A stretch of DNA of 64,000 nucleotides, taken from contig NZ_SOAW01000001.1 of NCBI RefSeq assembly GCF_004364645.1, positions 682,001 through 746,000 on the forward strand. The letters run 5' to 3'. The stretch comes from Naumannella halotolerans (lineage in GTDB: Bacteria > Actinomycetota > Actinomycetes > Propionibacteriales > Propionibacteriaceae). Positions 33,840 through 49,629 of the stretch are shown here, one piece after another; the first letter of the stretch is position 1; each line of letters begins with the position of its first letter. A model generated the notes under the pieces. It was not told the origin of the DNA, did not search any database, and saw only the letters and a program-made list of their open reading frames with translations. A program made the translations under genes and the position numbers.

Positions 33840-34871
33840 ATGACGATACGGGTAGGCGTTGCCGGGTGCACCGGTTACGCAGGCGGTGAGGCGCTACGCC
33901 TCCTGCTGGGGCATCCCGAGGTGGAGATCGGTACGTTGAGTGCCGGCGCCTCGGCAGGATCGACCTTGGGGACCCAACAGCCCCATCTGCGACCGTTGGC
34001 CGACCGACGAATCGCCGAGACCAGCGCTGCCGAACTGGCCACCAACGATGTGGTGATCATGGCCCTGCCGCACGCCACCTCCGGGCCGATCGCTGCCGAA
34101 CTGCCCGACGATGTCGCGGTGATCGATTGCGGGGCCGACTTCCGTCTGGCCGATGCCGAGGACTGGGAGAAGTTCTACCGCACCCCGCACGCCGGGACCT
34201 GGCCCTATGGGCTGCCGGAACTGCCCGGACAACGGGAGAAGCTGACCGGCACTCGCCGGGTCGCCGTACCCGGCTGCTACCCGACCTCGGTGACCCTCGC
34301 GCTGCTGCCCGGGCTGGTGCACGGGGTGATCGACGGCTCCGATGTGGTCGTGGTGGCCGCGAGTGGTCCCTCCGGTGCCGGCAAGGCGGCCAAACCGCAT
34401 CTGCTCGGTGCCGAACTCATGGGGTCGGCTTCGGCCTACGGCGTCGGTGGTGTGCACCGGCACGTACCGGAGATCCTGCAGAACTTCCGTACCCTCGGCG
34501 CGGTCGATCCCAGCGTGTCCTTCACCCCCGTCCTGGTGCCGATGCCGCGGGGGATCCTGGCCACCTGCACCGCACCGCTGGCGGCCGAGGTCGACGCCGC
34601 CGAGGTCCAGCGGATCTGGACCGAGACCTACGCCGACGAACCGTTCATCACGGTGCTGCCGCCCGACCAATGGCCGCAGACCCAGTACGTGACCGGGGCC
34701 AATGCCGCACACATCCAGGTGACCGTGGACACCGCTGCCCACCGGGTGGTGGCCGTCGCCGCGATCGACAACCTGACCAAGGGGACCGCCGGTGCGGCGG
34801 TCCAATGCCTGAACCTGGCCATGGGCCTGCCGGAGACCACCGGGCTGCCGGTCGTGGGGGTGGCGCCATGA
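33840..34871 (+). CDS. argC: N-acetyl-gamma-glutamyl-phosphate reductase
   Basis: A 343-residue NADPH-dependent enzyme reducing N-acetylglutamyl phosphate to the semialdehyde (third step of arginine synthesis). The Rossmann motif GCTGYAG (9-15) and the catalytic Cys146 in VPGCYPTSV are present. Three in-frame ATGs (33819, 33834, 33840) exist. 33840 is selected because CATACT lies 7 nt upstream, matching the leaderless spacing seen in this window, and it gives the family length. First gene of argCJBDFR; the stop overlaps argJ by ATGA. Confidence 0.95.
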   Translation: MTIRVGVAGCTGYAGGEALRLLLGHPEVEIGTLSAGASAGSTLGTQQPHLRPLADRRIAETSAAELATNDVVIMALPHATSGPIAAELPDDVAVIDCGADFRLADAEDWEKFYRTPHAGTWPYGLPELPGQREKLTGTRRVAVPGCYPTSVTLALLPGLVHGVIDGSDVVVVAASGPSGAGKAAKPHLLGAELMGSASAYGVGGVHRHVPEILQNFRTLGAVDPSVSFTPVLVPMPRGILATCTAPLAAEVDAAEVQRIWTETYADEPFITVLPPDQWPQTQYVTGANAAHIQVTVDTAAHRVVAVAAIDNLTKGTAGAAVQCLNLAMGLPETTGLPVVGVAP

Positions 34872-36019
34872 GTGTCACCGCACCCCACGGCTTCACCGCT
34901 GCCGGGGGCACCGCCGGGTTGAAGCCCAGCGGCCGCCCGGACCTCGCGGTGGTCCACAATGTCGGGCCCCGGGCCAGTGCAGCGGCGGTCTACACCTCCA
35001 ATCGTTTCCCCGCAGCACCGGTACAGGTCTCCCGGGAACACACCGCCGACGGGGAACTGCGCGCGGTGGTGCTCAACTCCGGCGGCGCCAACGCCTGCAC
35101 CGGGGAAGCGGGCCTGAGCGCCGCCCGGACGATGGCAGCCACCGTTGCCGAGGCGATCGGGCTCCTCGAACAGCAGGTTGCGGTCTGTTCGACCGGTCTG
35201 ATCGGGGTCGAGTTGCCGCTGGAGCTGGTGGTACCGGGGATCGTCGAGGTCACCGCTGCCCTGCATCCCGAAGGCGGTCAGGCAGCCGCGGAGGCGATCA
35301 TGACCACCGACACCATGCCCAAACAGTCGGTCGTCGGTGGCAACGGCTGGGTGGTCGGGGGGATGGCCAAGGGTGCGGGGATGCTCGCCCCGGGTCTGGC
35401 GACGATGCTCGTGGTGATCACCACCGATGCCGAACTCGAACCCGCAGAACTGGACTCCCACCTGCGGGCGGCGACCAGGGTGACCTTCGACCGGGCCGAT
35501 TCCGATGGATGCATGTCGACCAACGACACCGTGATCGCCATGGCCAATGGCGCCAGCGGGATCCGACCCGATCCGCAGACCTTCGGCGATGCGCTGACCG
35601 CGGTCTGCGCCGATCTCGCCCGGCAATTGATCGCCGATGCCGAGGGTGCCTCCCACGAGATCGCGATCACCGTGGCCGGAGCGGCAACCGAGGACCAGGC
35701 CGTCGCCGGCGCCCGTACCATCGCCCGTTCCAACCTCTTCAAATGTGCGGTCTTCGGCGGCGATCCCAACTGGGGCCGGGTGCTGTCGGCGATCGGCACC
35801 ACCGACATCGCCTTCGAACCCTCCCGGGTCGATGTCACCTTCAACGACATCACCGTCTGCCGTGGCGGTGGTATCGGTGAGGACCGCAACCTGGTCGACC
35901 TCTCCGGCAGACAGGTCGAACTGTTGGTCGAACTGAACGCCGGCGATGCCCGGGCGACCGTGCTGACCAACGACCTGACCTATGACTACGTCAAGGAGAA
36001 CGCGGAGTACTCCACATGA
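34868..36019 (+). CDS. argJ: Glutamate N-acetyltransferase (bifunctional ornithine acetyltransferase) ArgJ
   Basis: A 383-residue enzyme that transfers the acetyl group from N-acetylornithine to glutamate (cyclic pathway); some members also use acetyl-CoA. The precursor self-cleaves before the nucleophilic Thr179 in [11 protein letters not shown]. Other family blocks are [22 protein letters not shown] and [19 protein letters not shown] at 34868 overlaps argC by 4 nt and the stop overlaps argB by 4 nt. Whether it is mono- or bifunctional is not decidable by eye. Confidence 0.95.
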   Translation: MSVTAPHGFTAAGGTAGLKPSGRPDLAVVHNVGPRASAAAVYTSNRFPAAPVQVSREHTADGELRAVVLNSGGANACTGEAGLSAARTMAATVAEAIGLLEQQVAVCSTGLIGVELPLELVVPGIVEVTAALHPEGGQAAAEAIMTTDTMPKQSVVGGNGWVVGGMAKGAGMLAPGLATMLVVITTDAELEPAELDSHLRAATRVTFDRADSDGCMSTNDTVIAMANGASGIRPDPQTFGDALTAVCADLARQLIADAEGASHEIAITVAGAATEDQAVAGARTIARSNLFKCAVFGGDPNWGRVLSAIGTTDIAFEPSRVDVTFNDITVCRGGGIGEDRNLVDLSGRQVELLVELNAGDARATVLTNDLTYDYVKENAEYST

Positions 36020-36975
36020 GTGATCATCTGACCCTGGTCGAGAAGGCATCCATCCTGACCGAGGCACTGCCCTGGCTGGACACCTACGCGGGCAAGCGAA
36101 TCGTGATCAAGTACGGCGGCAACGCCATGATCAACGAGGACCTCAAGCGCGCCTTCGCCCAGGACATCGTCTTCATGCGGCGGTGCGGTCTCTACCCGGT
36201 GATCGTGCACGGCGGTGGTCCGCAGATCTCCTCGATGCTCGGTCGGCTCGGCATTCCCTCGGAGTTCAAGGGCGGTCTGCGGGTCACCACCCCGGAGGTG
36301 ATGGAGATCGTCCGGATGGTCCTGGTCGGGCAGGTGGGAAGGGATCTGGTCGGATTGATCAACTCCCACTCCGCTCTCGCCGTGGGTATGTCCGGTGAGG
36401 ACGGAGGCCTGTTCACCGCTCAGCGACGCGGTGCCGTCGTGGACGGGGTGGAGACCGACATCGGCCTGGTCGGCGACGTCACCGAGGTCAGCACCGAGGC
36501 GATCGAGGGGTTGTTGGCCGCCGGGCGGATCCCGGTCGTGGCCAGCATCGCCCCCGATGCCAACGGGGTGGTGCACAACGTCAATGCCGACACCGCCGCA
36601 GCCGCCTTGGCGGTGGGTCTGCAGGCCGAACGGCTGGTGGTGCTCACCGATGTCGAGGGGCTGTACGCCGACTGGCCCAACTCCACCGACATCGTCAAGG
36701 AGATGCCGGCCTCGGCACTGCGGGAGCTGTTGCCCACCCTGGAATCGGGCATGGTCCCGAAGATGGAGGCATGTCTGCGGGCGGTGGAGGGTGGACTCAC
36801 CAGGGCGACGGTCAGTGACGGCCGGATCGCCCATGCACTGCTGTTGGAGATCTTCACCAATGCAGGCATCGGCACCATGATCACCCAGGATGGCATGATC
36901 CGCCTGGGCAGTCGGGTCTTCTCCGCCGAGTCGGGGATCCCGGAGAACGAGTACTACAACGGAGGCGCACCGTGA
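36016..36975 (+). CDS. argB: Acetylglutamate kinase
   Basis: A 319-residue amino-acid-kinase family enzyme phosphorylating N-acetylglutamate. [10 protein letters not shown] (phosphate-binding Lys), [11 protein letters not shown] (substrate loop) and GMVPKMEAC (catalytic Lys) are intact. An N-terminal helix of about 25 residues is present, as in arginine-inhibited hexameric kinases, so feedback inhibition is expected. Four-nucleotide overlaps with argJ and argD. Confidence 0.96.
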   Translation: MSDHLTLVEKASILTEALPWLDTYAGKRIVIKYGGNAMINEDLKRAFAQDIVFMRRCGLYPVIVHGGGPQISSMLGRLGIPSEFKGGLRVTTPEVMEIVRMVLVGQVGRDLVGLINSHSALAVGMSGEDGGLFTAQRRGAVVDGVETDIGLVGDVTEVSTEAIEGLLAAGRIPVVASIAPDANGVVHNVNADTAAAALAVGLQAERLVVLTDVEGLYADWPNSTDIVKEMPASALRELLPTLESGMVPKMEACLRAVEGGLTRATVSDGRIAHALLLEIFTNAGIGTMITQDGMIRLGSRVFSAESGIPENEYYNGGAP

Positions 36976-38192
36976 CCGAACTGGTCTCACCGGCCAGTGG
37001 CAGCACCGAGGTGCTGCGGGCCTACAACGGATCGATGATCAACAGCTTCGGTCCACCCAAGCGGGTCTTCGTGCGGGGAGAGGGGGTGCACGTCTGGGAT
37101 GCCGAGCAGAACAAGTACCTCGACCTGCTCTCCGGCCTGGCCGTGAACGCCCTGGGGCATGCGCATCCGACCGTCCTCGCCGCGGTCACCGGTCAGCTGA
37201 GCACGCTCGGTCATGTGTCCAACTTCTTCGCCACCCCGGCCCAGGTGACGCTGGCCCAGCGACTCAGCGCGCTGGCCGGAGGTGATGCGAAGGTGTTCTT
37301 CACCAACTCCGGGACGGAGGCGAACGAGGCTGCGCTGAAGATCACCCGGCTGACCGGTCGAGCGAAGATCATCGCTGCCGAGGGCGCATTCCACGGTCGC
37401 ACGATGGGGGCCTTGTCGATCACCCACAAACCGAAGTACCGCGAACCGTTCGAGCCGTTGCCCGGTCCGGTCGAGTTCGTTCCCTACGGTGACGCCGAGG
37501 CCTTGGCGGCAGCGGTCGACGAAACGGTCGCGGCCGTGGTGCTGGAACCGATCCAGGGTGAGAACGGCATCGTCGTGCCCCCGCCGGGCTATCTCGCCGC
37601 TGCTCGCGCCATCACCGCCGAGCACGGTGCACTGCTGTGGTTCGACGAGGTGCAGACCGGGCTCGGCCGGGCCGGGGAATGGTTCGCCCACCAGGCCGAG
37701 GATGTCGTACCGGACCTGATCACCATCGCCAAGGGCCTGGGCAACGGTTTCCCCGTCGGCGCCTGTCTGGCCCTGGGTGCGACCGCCGACCTGATGTATC
37801 CCGGCTCCCACGGCACCACCTTCGGTGGCAACCCGGTGGCGGCAGTGGCGGCGCTGGCGGTGCTCGGCGTGATCGAACGCGACGGGTTGCTGGACCGGGC
37901 CCGGCGCAACGGTGATCAACTCGCCCGCGACATCGAGACACTTGATCACCCGCTGATCGCCGAGGTACGCGGACGCGGACTCCTGCGCGGAGTGGTGCTC
38001 ACCGAGCCGGTGGCACCGGCGGTATCCGATGCCGCCCTGGACGCCGGATTCATCATCAACGCCCCACGACCGAATGTGCTCCGACTGGCGCCGCCGTTGA
38101 TCATCGGAGCCGATGACCTGAGCTCCTTCGTCCAGGCCCTGCCCGGCCTGTTGGACACCGGTCGGGTGGCTGCAGGGGAGGCGCGGGTATGA
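36972..38192 (+). CDS. argD: Acetylornithine aminotransferase
   Basis: A 406-residue PLP-dependent class III aminotransferase converting N-acetylglutamate semialdehyde to N-acetylornithine. Segments include [37 protein letters not shown] and the PLP-lysine block [15 protein letters not shown]. The GTG start at 36972 overlaps the argB stop. The stop overlaps argF. No features of succinyl-lysine-specific relatives can be separated by eye. Confidence 0.95.
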   Translation: MTELVSPASGSTEVLRAYNGSMINSFGPPKRVFVRGEGVHVWDAEQNKYLDLLSGLAVNALGHAHPTVLAAVTGQLSTLGHVSNFFATPAQVTLAQRLSALAGGDAKVFFTNSGTEANEAALKITRLTGRAKIIAAEGAFHGRTMGALSITHKPKYREPFEPLPGPVEFVPYGDAEALAAAVDETVAAVVLEPIQGENGIVVPPPGYLAAARAITAEHGALLWFDEVQTGLGRAGEWFAHQAEDVVPDLITIAKGLGNGFPVGACLALGATADLMYPGSHGTTFGGNPVAAVAALAVLGVIERDGLLDRARRNGDQLARDIETLDHPLIAEVRGRGLLRGVVLTEPVAPAVSDAALDAGFIINAPRPNVLRLAPPLIIGADDLSSFVQALPGLLDTGRVAAGEARV

Positions 38193-39133
38193 GGCACTTC
38201 CTGGCCCCGAACGACTTCAGCCCTGCCGAACAGGCGCGGGCGATCGACCTGGCCGCCGAACTGACCCGGGACCGGTGGTCCCACCGTCCCTTCAACGGCC
38301 CACGGTCGGTGGCCATCATCTCCGACAAACCGACCCTGCGTACCCAACTCTCCTTCCAGGTCGGTATCGCCGATCTGGGCGGGAACGCGCTGATGGTCGA
38401 TGGCAATCTCGCCGGCGTCGGAACCCGGGAGTCGATTCCGGATTCCGCGCGGGTGCTCGGACGGCAGGTGGCGCAGATCGTCTGGCGGACCGGGGCGCAT
38501 GAACGGATCGAGGAGATGGCCCGTCATGCCGGGGTGCCGGTGATCAACGCCCTGACCGATGACCACCACCCGTGTCAGGTACTGGCCGACCTGCTCACCA
38601 TCGCCCAGCATCAGGGGGACGGCACCGCGGGCTCGCTGCGGGGTCTGTCGATGACCTATCTCGGCGACGGGGCGAACAACATGTCCCACTCCTACCTGCT
38701 CGGTGCCGCGCTGGCCGGGATGCACATCACCATCGCCTCACCTGCGGGCTACCAACCCGATCCGGCCGTGGTCGAGTCGGCGAACCTGATCGCCGCCGAC
38801 ACCGGGGCCACGATCCGGATCACCGACGAACCTGGCGCCTTCGGTGCCGACGCGGTGATCACCGACACCTGGGTCTCGATGGGTCAGGACGGCGCCGAGG
38901 AACGGGCGCGGGTGTTCGCGCCCTATCGCGTGACCACCGAGCTCATGGAGACCGTGCCGCAGGCGATCGCGATGCACTGCCTGCCGGCCTACCGGGGCAA
39001 GGAGATCGACGCCGAGGTGATCGACGGACCGCGTTCGGTGGTCTGGGACGAGGCCGCCAACAGGCTGCCGGTGCAGAAGGCCGTGATGATCATGCTGGAC
39101 GAATGGGCAGGTCAGGACGGCGAAGCCCGATGA
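38189..39133 (+). CDS. argF: Ornithine carbamoyltransferase with variant phosphate loop
   Basis: A 314-residue transcarbamylase forming citrulline from ornithine and carbamoyl phosphate. [10 protein letters not shown] (HPCQ motif), DTWVSMG (ornithine-binding) and MHCLPAYRG (HCLP) are conserved. The carbamoyl-phosphate motif, normally S-T-R-T-R, reads T-L-R-T-Q within [10 protein letters not shown] (47-56): the key Arg-Thr pair is retained while Ser, Thr and the last Arg are changed. The gene context (argD before, argR after) supports a standard role. Overlaps both neighbours by 4 nt. Confidence 0.93.
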   Translation: MRHFLAPNDFSPAEQARAIDLAAELTRDRWSHRPFNGPRSVAIISDKPTLRTQLSFQVGIADLGGNALMVDGNLAGVGTRESIPDSARVLGRQVAQIVWRTGAHERIEEMARHAGVPVINALTDDHHPCQVLADLLTIAQHQGDGTAGSLRGLSMTYLGDGANNMSHSYLLGAALAGMHITIASPAGYQPDPAVVESANLIAADTGATIRITDEPGAFGADAVITDTWVSMGQDGAEERARVFAPYRVTTELMETVPQAIAMHCLPAYRGKEIDAEVIDGPRSVVWDEAANRLPVQKAVMIMLDEWAGQDGEAR

Positions 39134-39621
39134 GTGCGCCGACGACGAAGGCGGCCCGACAGAACCTGATCATCAGCCTGGTCGGGGGACAGGCGATCCG
39201 ATCCCAGAGCGATCTGGCCGAGCTGTTGAACGTCCACGGGATCGAGGTGAGCCAGGGGACCCTGTCCAAGGACCTCCTGGAGATCGGTGCCATGCGTGTG
39301 CGGTCCAGCGACGGCCAGTTGATCTACGCCGTACCGGGGGAGGGCGGTGACCGCAGCGCCACCGCCGCGGAATCGGGGACCTTCGAGAAGCGCCTCACCC
39401 GGGTGTGTGAGGAACTGTTGGTCTCGGCCGAGGGGTCGGCGAACCTGGCGGTGCTGCGTACCCCACCCGGTGCGGCGCAGTACGTCGCCTCAGCCATCGA
39501 CCGGGTTGCCTGGCCCGACATCCTCGGCACCATCGCCGGTGACGACACCGTGATGGTGATCAGTCGCGACGGTGCCGGTGGTGCCGCGCTCGCCGAACGA
39601 TTCCTGTCGCTGAACGCATGA
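39130..39621 (+). CDS. argR: Arginine repressor ArgR
   Basis: A 163-residue repressor/activator. The N-terminal winged helix (residues about 5-75) includes [20 protein letters not shown] and [14 protein letters not shown]. The C-terminal hexamerisation and arginine-binding domain includes [12 protein letters not shown] and the pocket segment [12 protein letters not shown]. It presumably binds the palindrome at 33802-33821 when arginine is high, so the operon encodes its own regulator. ATG at 39130 overlaps argF by 4 nt. Confidence 0.95.
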   Translation: MSAPTTKAARQNLIISLVGGQAIRSQSDLAELLNVHGIEVSQGTLSKDLLEIGAMRVRSSDGQLIYAVPGEGGDRSATAAESGTFEKRLTRVCEELLVSAEGSANLAVLRTPPGAAQYVASAIDRVAWPDILGTIAGDDTVMVISRDGAGGAALAERFLSLNA

Positions 39622-39631
39622 TCGGACCGTC

Positions 39632-40420
39632 GTGATCGAGCTCGACCTCGATGACCGGTTACGCGCGGTACGCCACTGGTTGGGGACCTGGCCGGCCGCG
39701 GAGGTGGTCGAGACCTCCGGCTGGTTGCTGCAGGCCACCGAGGGGTTCACCAAACGTGCGAATGCCGCGCTCCGGTTGGCCCCGGATGCACCGATCGACC
39801 CGGTGATCGAGTTCTACACCGCCCGCGGCCTGCGCCCGAGTGTGGTCGACTATGCCGGGTTGGCCGACCCCTTGCCCGCTGAACTGCTCGGCGACGGTTG
39901 GCACGCCCTGGAGTTCGATCCGGTGCTGGCGATGCCGATCACCGGCCTGCGCCTGCCAGAGCTCCGCGGCACGGTGGAGGTGCAGTTGCATGGACAGACT
40001 CCGCCGGAGCGGTGGCTGGCCGGTTGGTTCGCCTCCGGCAGGCAGGACTCGGCGGTGGCCCGCGCACTGGTCACCGGGTCGGCGTGGCAGGCTTTCGCGC
40101 TGATCGACGATCCCGACGCCTCACCTGCGAACGAGCTTCCGGTGGCCGTCGGCCGGATCGCGGTGGACGGTGGATGGGCCGGGGTGAACGCGATGTGGAC
40201 CCGTCCGGATCAGCGCGGACGCGGGTACGCCGGGATGGTGCTGCAGGCGCTCGCCGGCGCCGCACAGCAGATCGGTGCCGGGTATCTCCAACTGAGCGTC
40301 GAGCACGACAACCACGCCGCCCGGGCTGCCTATGCGAAGGCCGGTTTCGGCCAGGTCGATCGCTACCGCTATCTCTTCGCACCTGCCGACGGTCGTGAAC
40401 GCAGTGGGCACCAAGGGTGA
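39632..40420 (+). CDS. GNAT N-acetyltransferase (Rv0428c-like) inside the arg operon
   Basis: A 262-residue two-domain protein. The N-terminal half has ETSGWLLQATEGFTKRANAALRL, which resembles the W-x-x...F-x-x-RAN block of the actinobacterial Rv0428c/Cg3035-type acetyltransferases. The C-terminal half is a GNAT fold with the acetyl-CoA loop DQRGRGYAGMVLQAL and HDNHAARAAYAKAGF. GTG at 39632 lies 10 nt after argR, so it is in the operon. It could acetylate a pathway metabolite, even glutamate, but no sequence feature shows this. The substrate is unknown. Confidence 0.75.
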   Translation: MIELDLDDRLRAVRHWLGTWPAAEVVETSGWLLQATEGFTKRANAALRLAPDAPIDPVIEFYTARGLRPSVVDYAGLADPLPAELLGDGWHALEFDPVLAMPITGLRLPELRGTVEVQLHGQTPPERWLAGWFASGRQDSAVARALVTGSAWQAFALIDDPDASPANELPVAVGRIAVDGGWAGVNAMWTRPDQRGRGYAGMVLQALAGAAQQIGAGYLQLSVEHDNHAARAAYAKAGFGQVDRYRYLFAPADGRERSGHQG

Positions 40421-40522
40421 GCGTGCGGCAAGCTTGCCTACCGTGCGAGACCGTCGGTGCAGCCGCCGGCCTGCCGAGCACGGTGCATCAGGGCCGGACG
40501 GCACCGAGGCGCAACCCGTTGA

Positions 40523-42019
<1,497 letters not shown>

Positions 42020-42046
42020 GCGCGCCGATCGGGCAGGATTGGACCC

Positions 42047-43318
42047 GTGAATGTTTTCGATGAGCTGTCCTGGCGGGGTCTGATCGCCAATTCGACCGAT
42101 CCGCAGGCACTGTCCTCGGCATTGGCCGGAAGGCTCACCTTCTACGTGGGGTTCGATCCGACTGCTCCCAGTCTGCACATGGGCAACCTGGTGCAACTGA
42201 TGGTCGCGCGACGGCTCCAGGCCGCGGGCCACCGGCCGCTGCTGCTGGTCGGCGGATCGACCGGTCTGATCGGTGATCCGAAGGAATCGGGTGAGCGGAC
42301 GATGAACCCGAAGGAGGTGGTTGCCGAGTGGGTTGCCCGGATCCAGGGCCAGGTTAGCGGATTGCTGGATCTGGACGGTGACAACCCCGCCACCCCGGTG
42401 AACAACCTCGACTGGACCGGGCCGATGTCGGTGATCGACTTCCTCCGCGACATCGGCAAGCACTTCCCGGTGAACCGGATGCTGGCCCGCGACGTGGTGC
42501 GCAACCGGCTCGAGGACGGGATCTCCTACAGCGAGTTCTCCTACGTGCTGCTGCAGTCCCTGGACTACCTGGAGCTCTTCCGACGCTACGACTGCACCCT
42601 GCAGTTCGGTGGCAGTGACCAGTGGGGCAACATCACCGCCGGTGCGGAGCTGATCCGGCGGGTGACGGGTGAGCGGGTGCATGCGATGGCCAGTCCGCTG
42701 CTGACCAAGGCCGATGGGACGAAGTTCGGCAAGACCGAATCCGGCACCGTCTGGCTGGACCCCGGGCTGACCAGTCCCTACGCCTTCCACCAGTTCTTCC
42801 TGAACGCCGAGGACGAGAAGGTGATCGACTACCTGAAGGTGTTCTCGCCGCGAGGGGAGGACGAGATCGCCCAACTCGCGGTGGAGACCGCCGAGCGCCC
42901 GCAGGCAAGGCGAGCCCAGCGCGTACTCGCCGACGACATCACCACCTTGGTCCATTCCGCGGCGGAGGCCGAAGCAGCCAATGCCGCCGGCCAGGCACTC
43001 TTCGGCAGAGGGGACCTGTCGACGATGGACGAGACCATGCTCCGCAATGCACTCACCGAGGTGGGGCTGACCGAGGTCGGCGGACCTGAACTGCCAACCG
43101 TGGCCGATGCCTTGGCTCTGTCCGGTGTGGTCGCCAGCAAGTCCGCCGGCCGGCGTGCAGTGGCCGAAGGTGGCGCGTACCTGAACAACGAACGAGTCAC
43201 CGATGCCGATGAGCGTCTGCGGCCGGATCAGCTGTTGCACGGCCGCTACGTGGTGCTGCGCAGGGGCCGGAAGACGGTCGCCGGACTCCGATTTGAAACC
43301 TCGGCAGCAGGGGTCTAG
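42047..43318 (+). CDS. tyrS: Tyrosyl-tRNA synthetase
   Basis: A 423-residue class I synthetase charging tRNA-Tyr. The HIGH-type motif is PSLHMGN (41-47), tyrosine-binding GGSDQWGNI is at 188-196 and the KMSKS equivalent KFGKT at 226-230. A C-terminal S4-like RNA-binding domain follows (residues about 355-420, SKSAGRRAVAEGGAYLNN). The GTG start at 42047 is preceded by CAGGAT at 7 nt, close to the leaderless pattern. It precedes the rrn promoters on the same strand. Confidence 0.96.
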   Translation: MNVFDELSWRGLIANSTDPQALSSALAGRLTFYVGFDPTAPSLHMGNLVQLMVARRLQAAGHRPLLLVGGSTGLIGDPKESGERTMNPKEVVAEWVARIQGQVSGLLDLDGDNPATPVNNLDWTGPMSVIDFLRDIGKHFPVNRMLARDVVRNRLEDGISYSEFSYVLLQSLDYLELFRRYDCTLQFGGSDQWGNITAGAELIRRVTGERVHAMASPLLTKADGTKFGKTESGTVWLDPGLTSPYAFHQFFLNAEDEKVIDYLKVFSPRGEDEIAQLAVETAERPQARRAQRVLADDITTLVHSAAEAEAANAAGQALFGRGDLSTMDETMLRNALTEVGLTEVGGPELPTVADALALSGVVASKSAGRRAVAEGGAYLNNERVTDADERLRPDQLLHGRYVVLRRGRKTVAGLRFETSAAGV

Positions 43319-43370
43319 TGTCTCTCCTCGTTGCCGGTTCCGGGGTCACTCGGAACAGCCGGGGAACGAG

Positions 43371-43400
43371 TTGACATCAGTTCGACGAAGGCCCTAGCTT
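43371..43400 (+). promoter_or_regulatory. rrn promoter P1
   Basis: TTGACA, 18-nt spacer, TAGCTT. First of five similarly built promoters upstream of the 16S gene. Confidence 0.8.
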
Positions 43401-43450
43401 TGGCAGCCGCCGCAGGTCCGAAAGACACTTCGAACCGCGCTGGGAGCGAG

Positions 43451-43479
43451 TTGACATCAGCTCGACGAAGCCCTAGCGT
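43451..43479 (+). promoter_or_regulatory. rrn promoter P2
   Basis: TTGACA, 17-nt spacer, TAGCGT. Its surrounding sequence repeats that of P1 almost exactly (gagttgacatcag...tcgacgaag). Confidence 0.82.
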
Positions 43480-43524
43480 AGGCAGTCGCCGCAGGCCGAG
43501 GGTAACCGGAGCCAAAGAAGCGAG

Positions 43525-43553
43525 TTGACAACAAGTCAGCGAGCATCTAGAGT
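43525..43553 (+). promoter_or_regulatory. rrn promoter P3
   Basis: TTGACA, 17-nt spacer, TAGAGT, with the flank gcgagttgaca and downstream aggcg shared with P1 and P2. Confidence 0.85.
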
Positions 43554-43697
43554 AGGCGAGGCCCAAGAGACGGCCTGACGAAAGTCAGGAGCCTGGGCAA
43601 CCACCATCCAAAGGCGGGGTAAGGCTTGAGTCCAATACGGACCAGCTGAGGCCCTTCCTTCAGGTGCGTCTCCCGGACTTCGGTCCGGACCGGAGAT

Positions 43698-43726
43698 TTG
43701 ACGAGAGTCGGATCGAAGGGTAGAGT
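43698..43726 (+). promoter_or_regulatory. rrn promoter P4
   Basis: TTGACG, 17-nt spacer, TAGAGT, followed by aggcc. Confidence 0.8.
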
Positions 43727-43876
43727 AGGCCAAGCCTTCTGGGGCAGAAAGCTTCGCAAGAAGCACAGCCCGAAGGCACCAACCTCAACCTTCACCGGGA
43801 GTGGTGCGCGTCCTAGTCGGACCCACTGAAGCTTCCGGAACTGGGTTGTCGGCTGGGCCGGCTCGAGAAAGCGGAT

Positions 43877-43905
43877 TTGACTCCGCCGGATCGGATCGGT
43901 AAAGT
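43877..43905 (+). promoter_or_regulatory. rrn promoter P5
   Basis: TTGACT, 17-nt spacer, TAAAGT. Nearest to the 16S gene (about 250 nt). Confidence 0.8.
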
Positions 43906-43962
43906 AGTACGGGTTGCCCCAAGCGGAGGTCGAGAGGCCAAAGCGCGGAGCGCGAACGAAAC

Positions 43963-43982
43963 TTGAGAACTCAACAGCGTGC
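43963..43982 (+). promoter_or_regulatory. BoxA-like antitermination signal before 16S rRNA
   Basis: ttgagaactcaacagcgtgc matches the leader element found before actinobacterial 16S genes, thought to act in Nus-dependent antitermination. A similar segment precedes the 23S gene. Confidence 0.65.
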
Positions 43983-44156
43983 TTAAAAGTCAATGCCAAG
44001 CAATGCATTAAAACCTCGTCGATCGAGGAAGCAGATCTTCGGATCTGGTGACTCGTGACGAAGTTCCTTTGATGAATGATATGGGTCCTATCCTTTGGAC
44101 CCGGTCAGGCATCTCAAAGTTGACTTCCTGCCTACTTCGGTAGGCAGGGCAAGTTT

Positions 44157-49113
<4,957 letters not shown>

Positions 49114-49187
49114 TACAAAGATGCTACGCGTCCACTGTGGGGTTCCCGAGATACGGTCGGGAACCACCTGATCGAAATCTCAATAGA

Positions 49188-49306
49188 GTTTCGGTGATCA
49201 TTGCGAGAGGGAAACACCCGGTCCCATTCCGAACCCGGAAGTTAAGCCTCTCAGCGCCGATGGTACTGCACGGGGGACCGTGTGGGAGACTAGGACGTCG
49301 CCGGAC
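49188..49306 (+). rRNA. rrf: 5S ribosomal RNA
   Basis: About 119 nt, starting gtttcggtgatcattgcga and ending in gacgtcgccggac. The conserved CCGAACCCGGAAGTTAAG and GCGCCGATGGTACTG segments identify it. It follows the 23S gene by 74 nt. That spacer contains a hairpin GGTTCCCGA/TCGGGAACC (49141-49165), likely a processing structure. Confidence 0.97.
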
Positions 49307-49311
49307 ATCAC

Positions 49312-49350
49312 AACAACCCCCGGGTCGCATCGCGACCGCGGGGGTTGTTT
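49312..49350 (+). terminator. rrn operon terminator
   Basis: A long G+C-rich stem (acaacccccg.ggtcgc with gcgacc.gcgggggttgt) around a short loop, followed by tttatttc, just after 5S. A canonical intrinsic terminator. Confidence 0.92.
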
Positions 49351-49629
49351 TATTTCTGGGCCCTTTCGTGTCTTGGCTTGCCTTGTGGGCTGCAGCATTG
49401 GTCATCGTGGCCATCGGCCATCGGCCGTCTGCCTCGGCAAGGCCGTGCATGAACGGGCCGGCACCTGGGGTGATCCTGCTTCGGTTTGTTCGGTCGTCCG
49501 ACCTGTTGCTTTCCGGGGTTGCACCGGCTTCAGCGGGCCACCGGTTGGGCGAGTGGCCCGTCGGGCTGGTGCCGTTGTTCCCGGCATGGCCCAGACCGCG
49601 CAGGAACGCAGTTTGCAGCCGACACCGAT

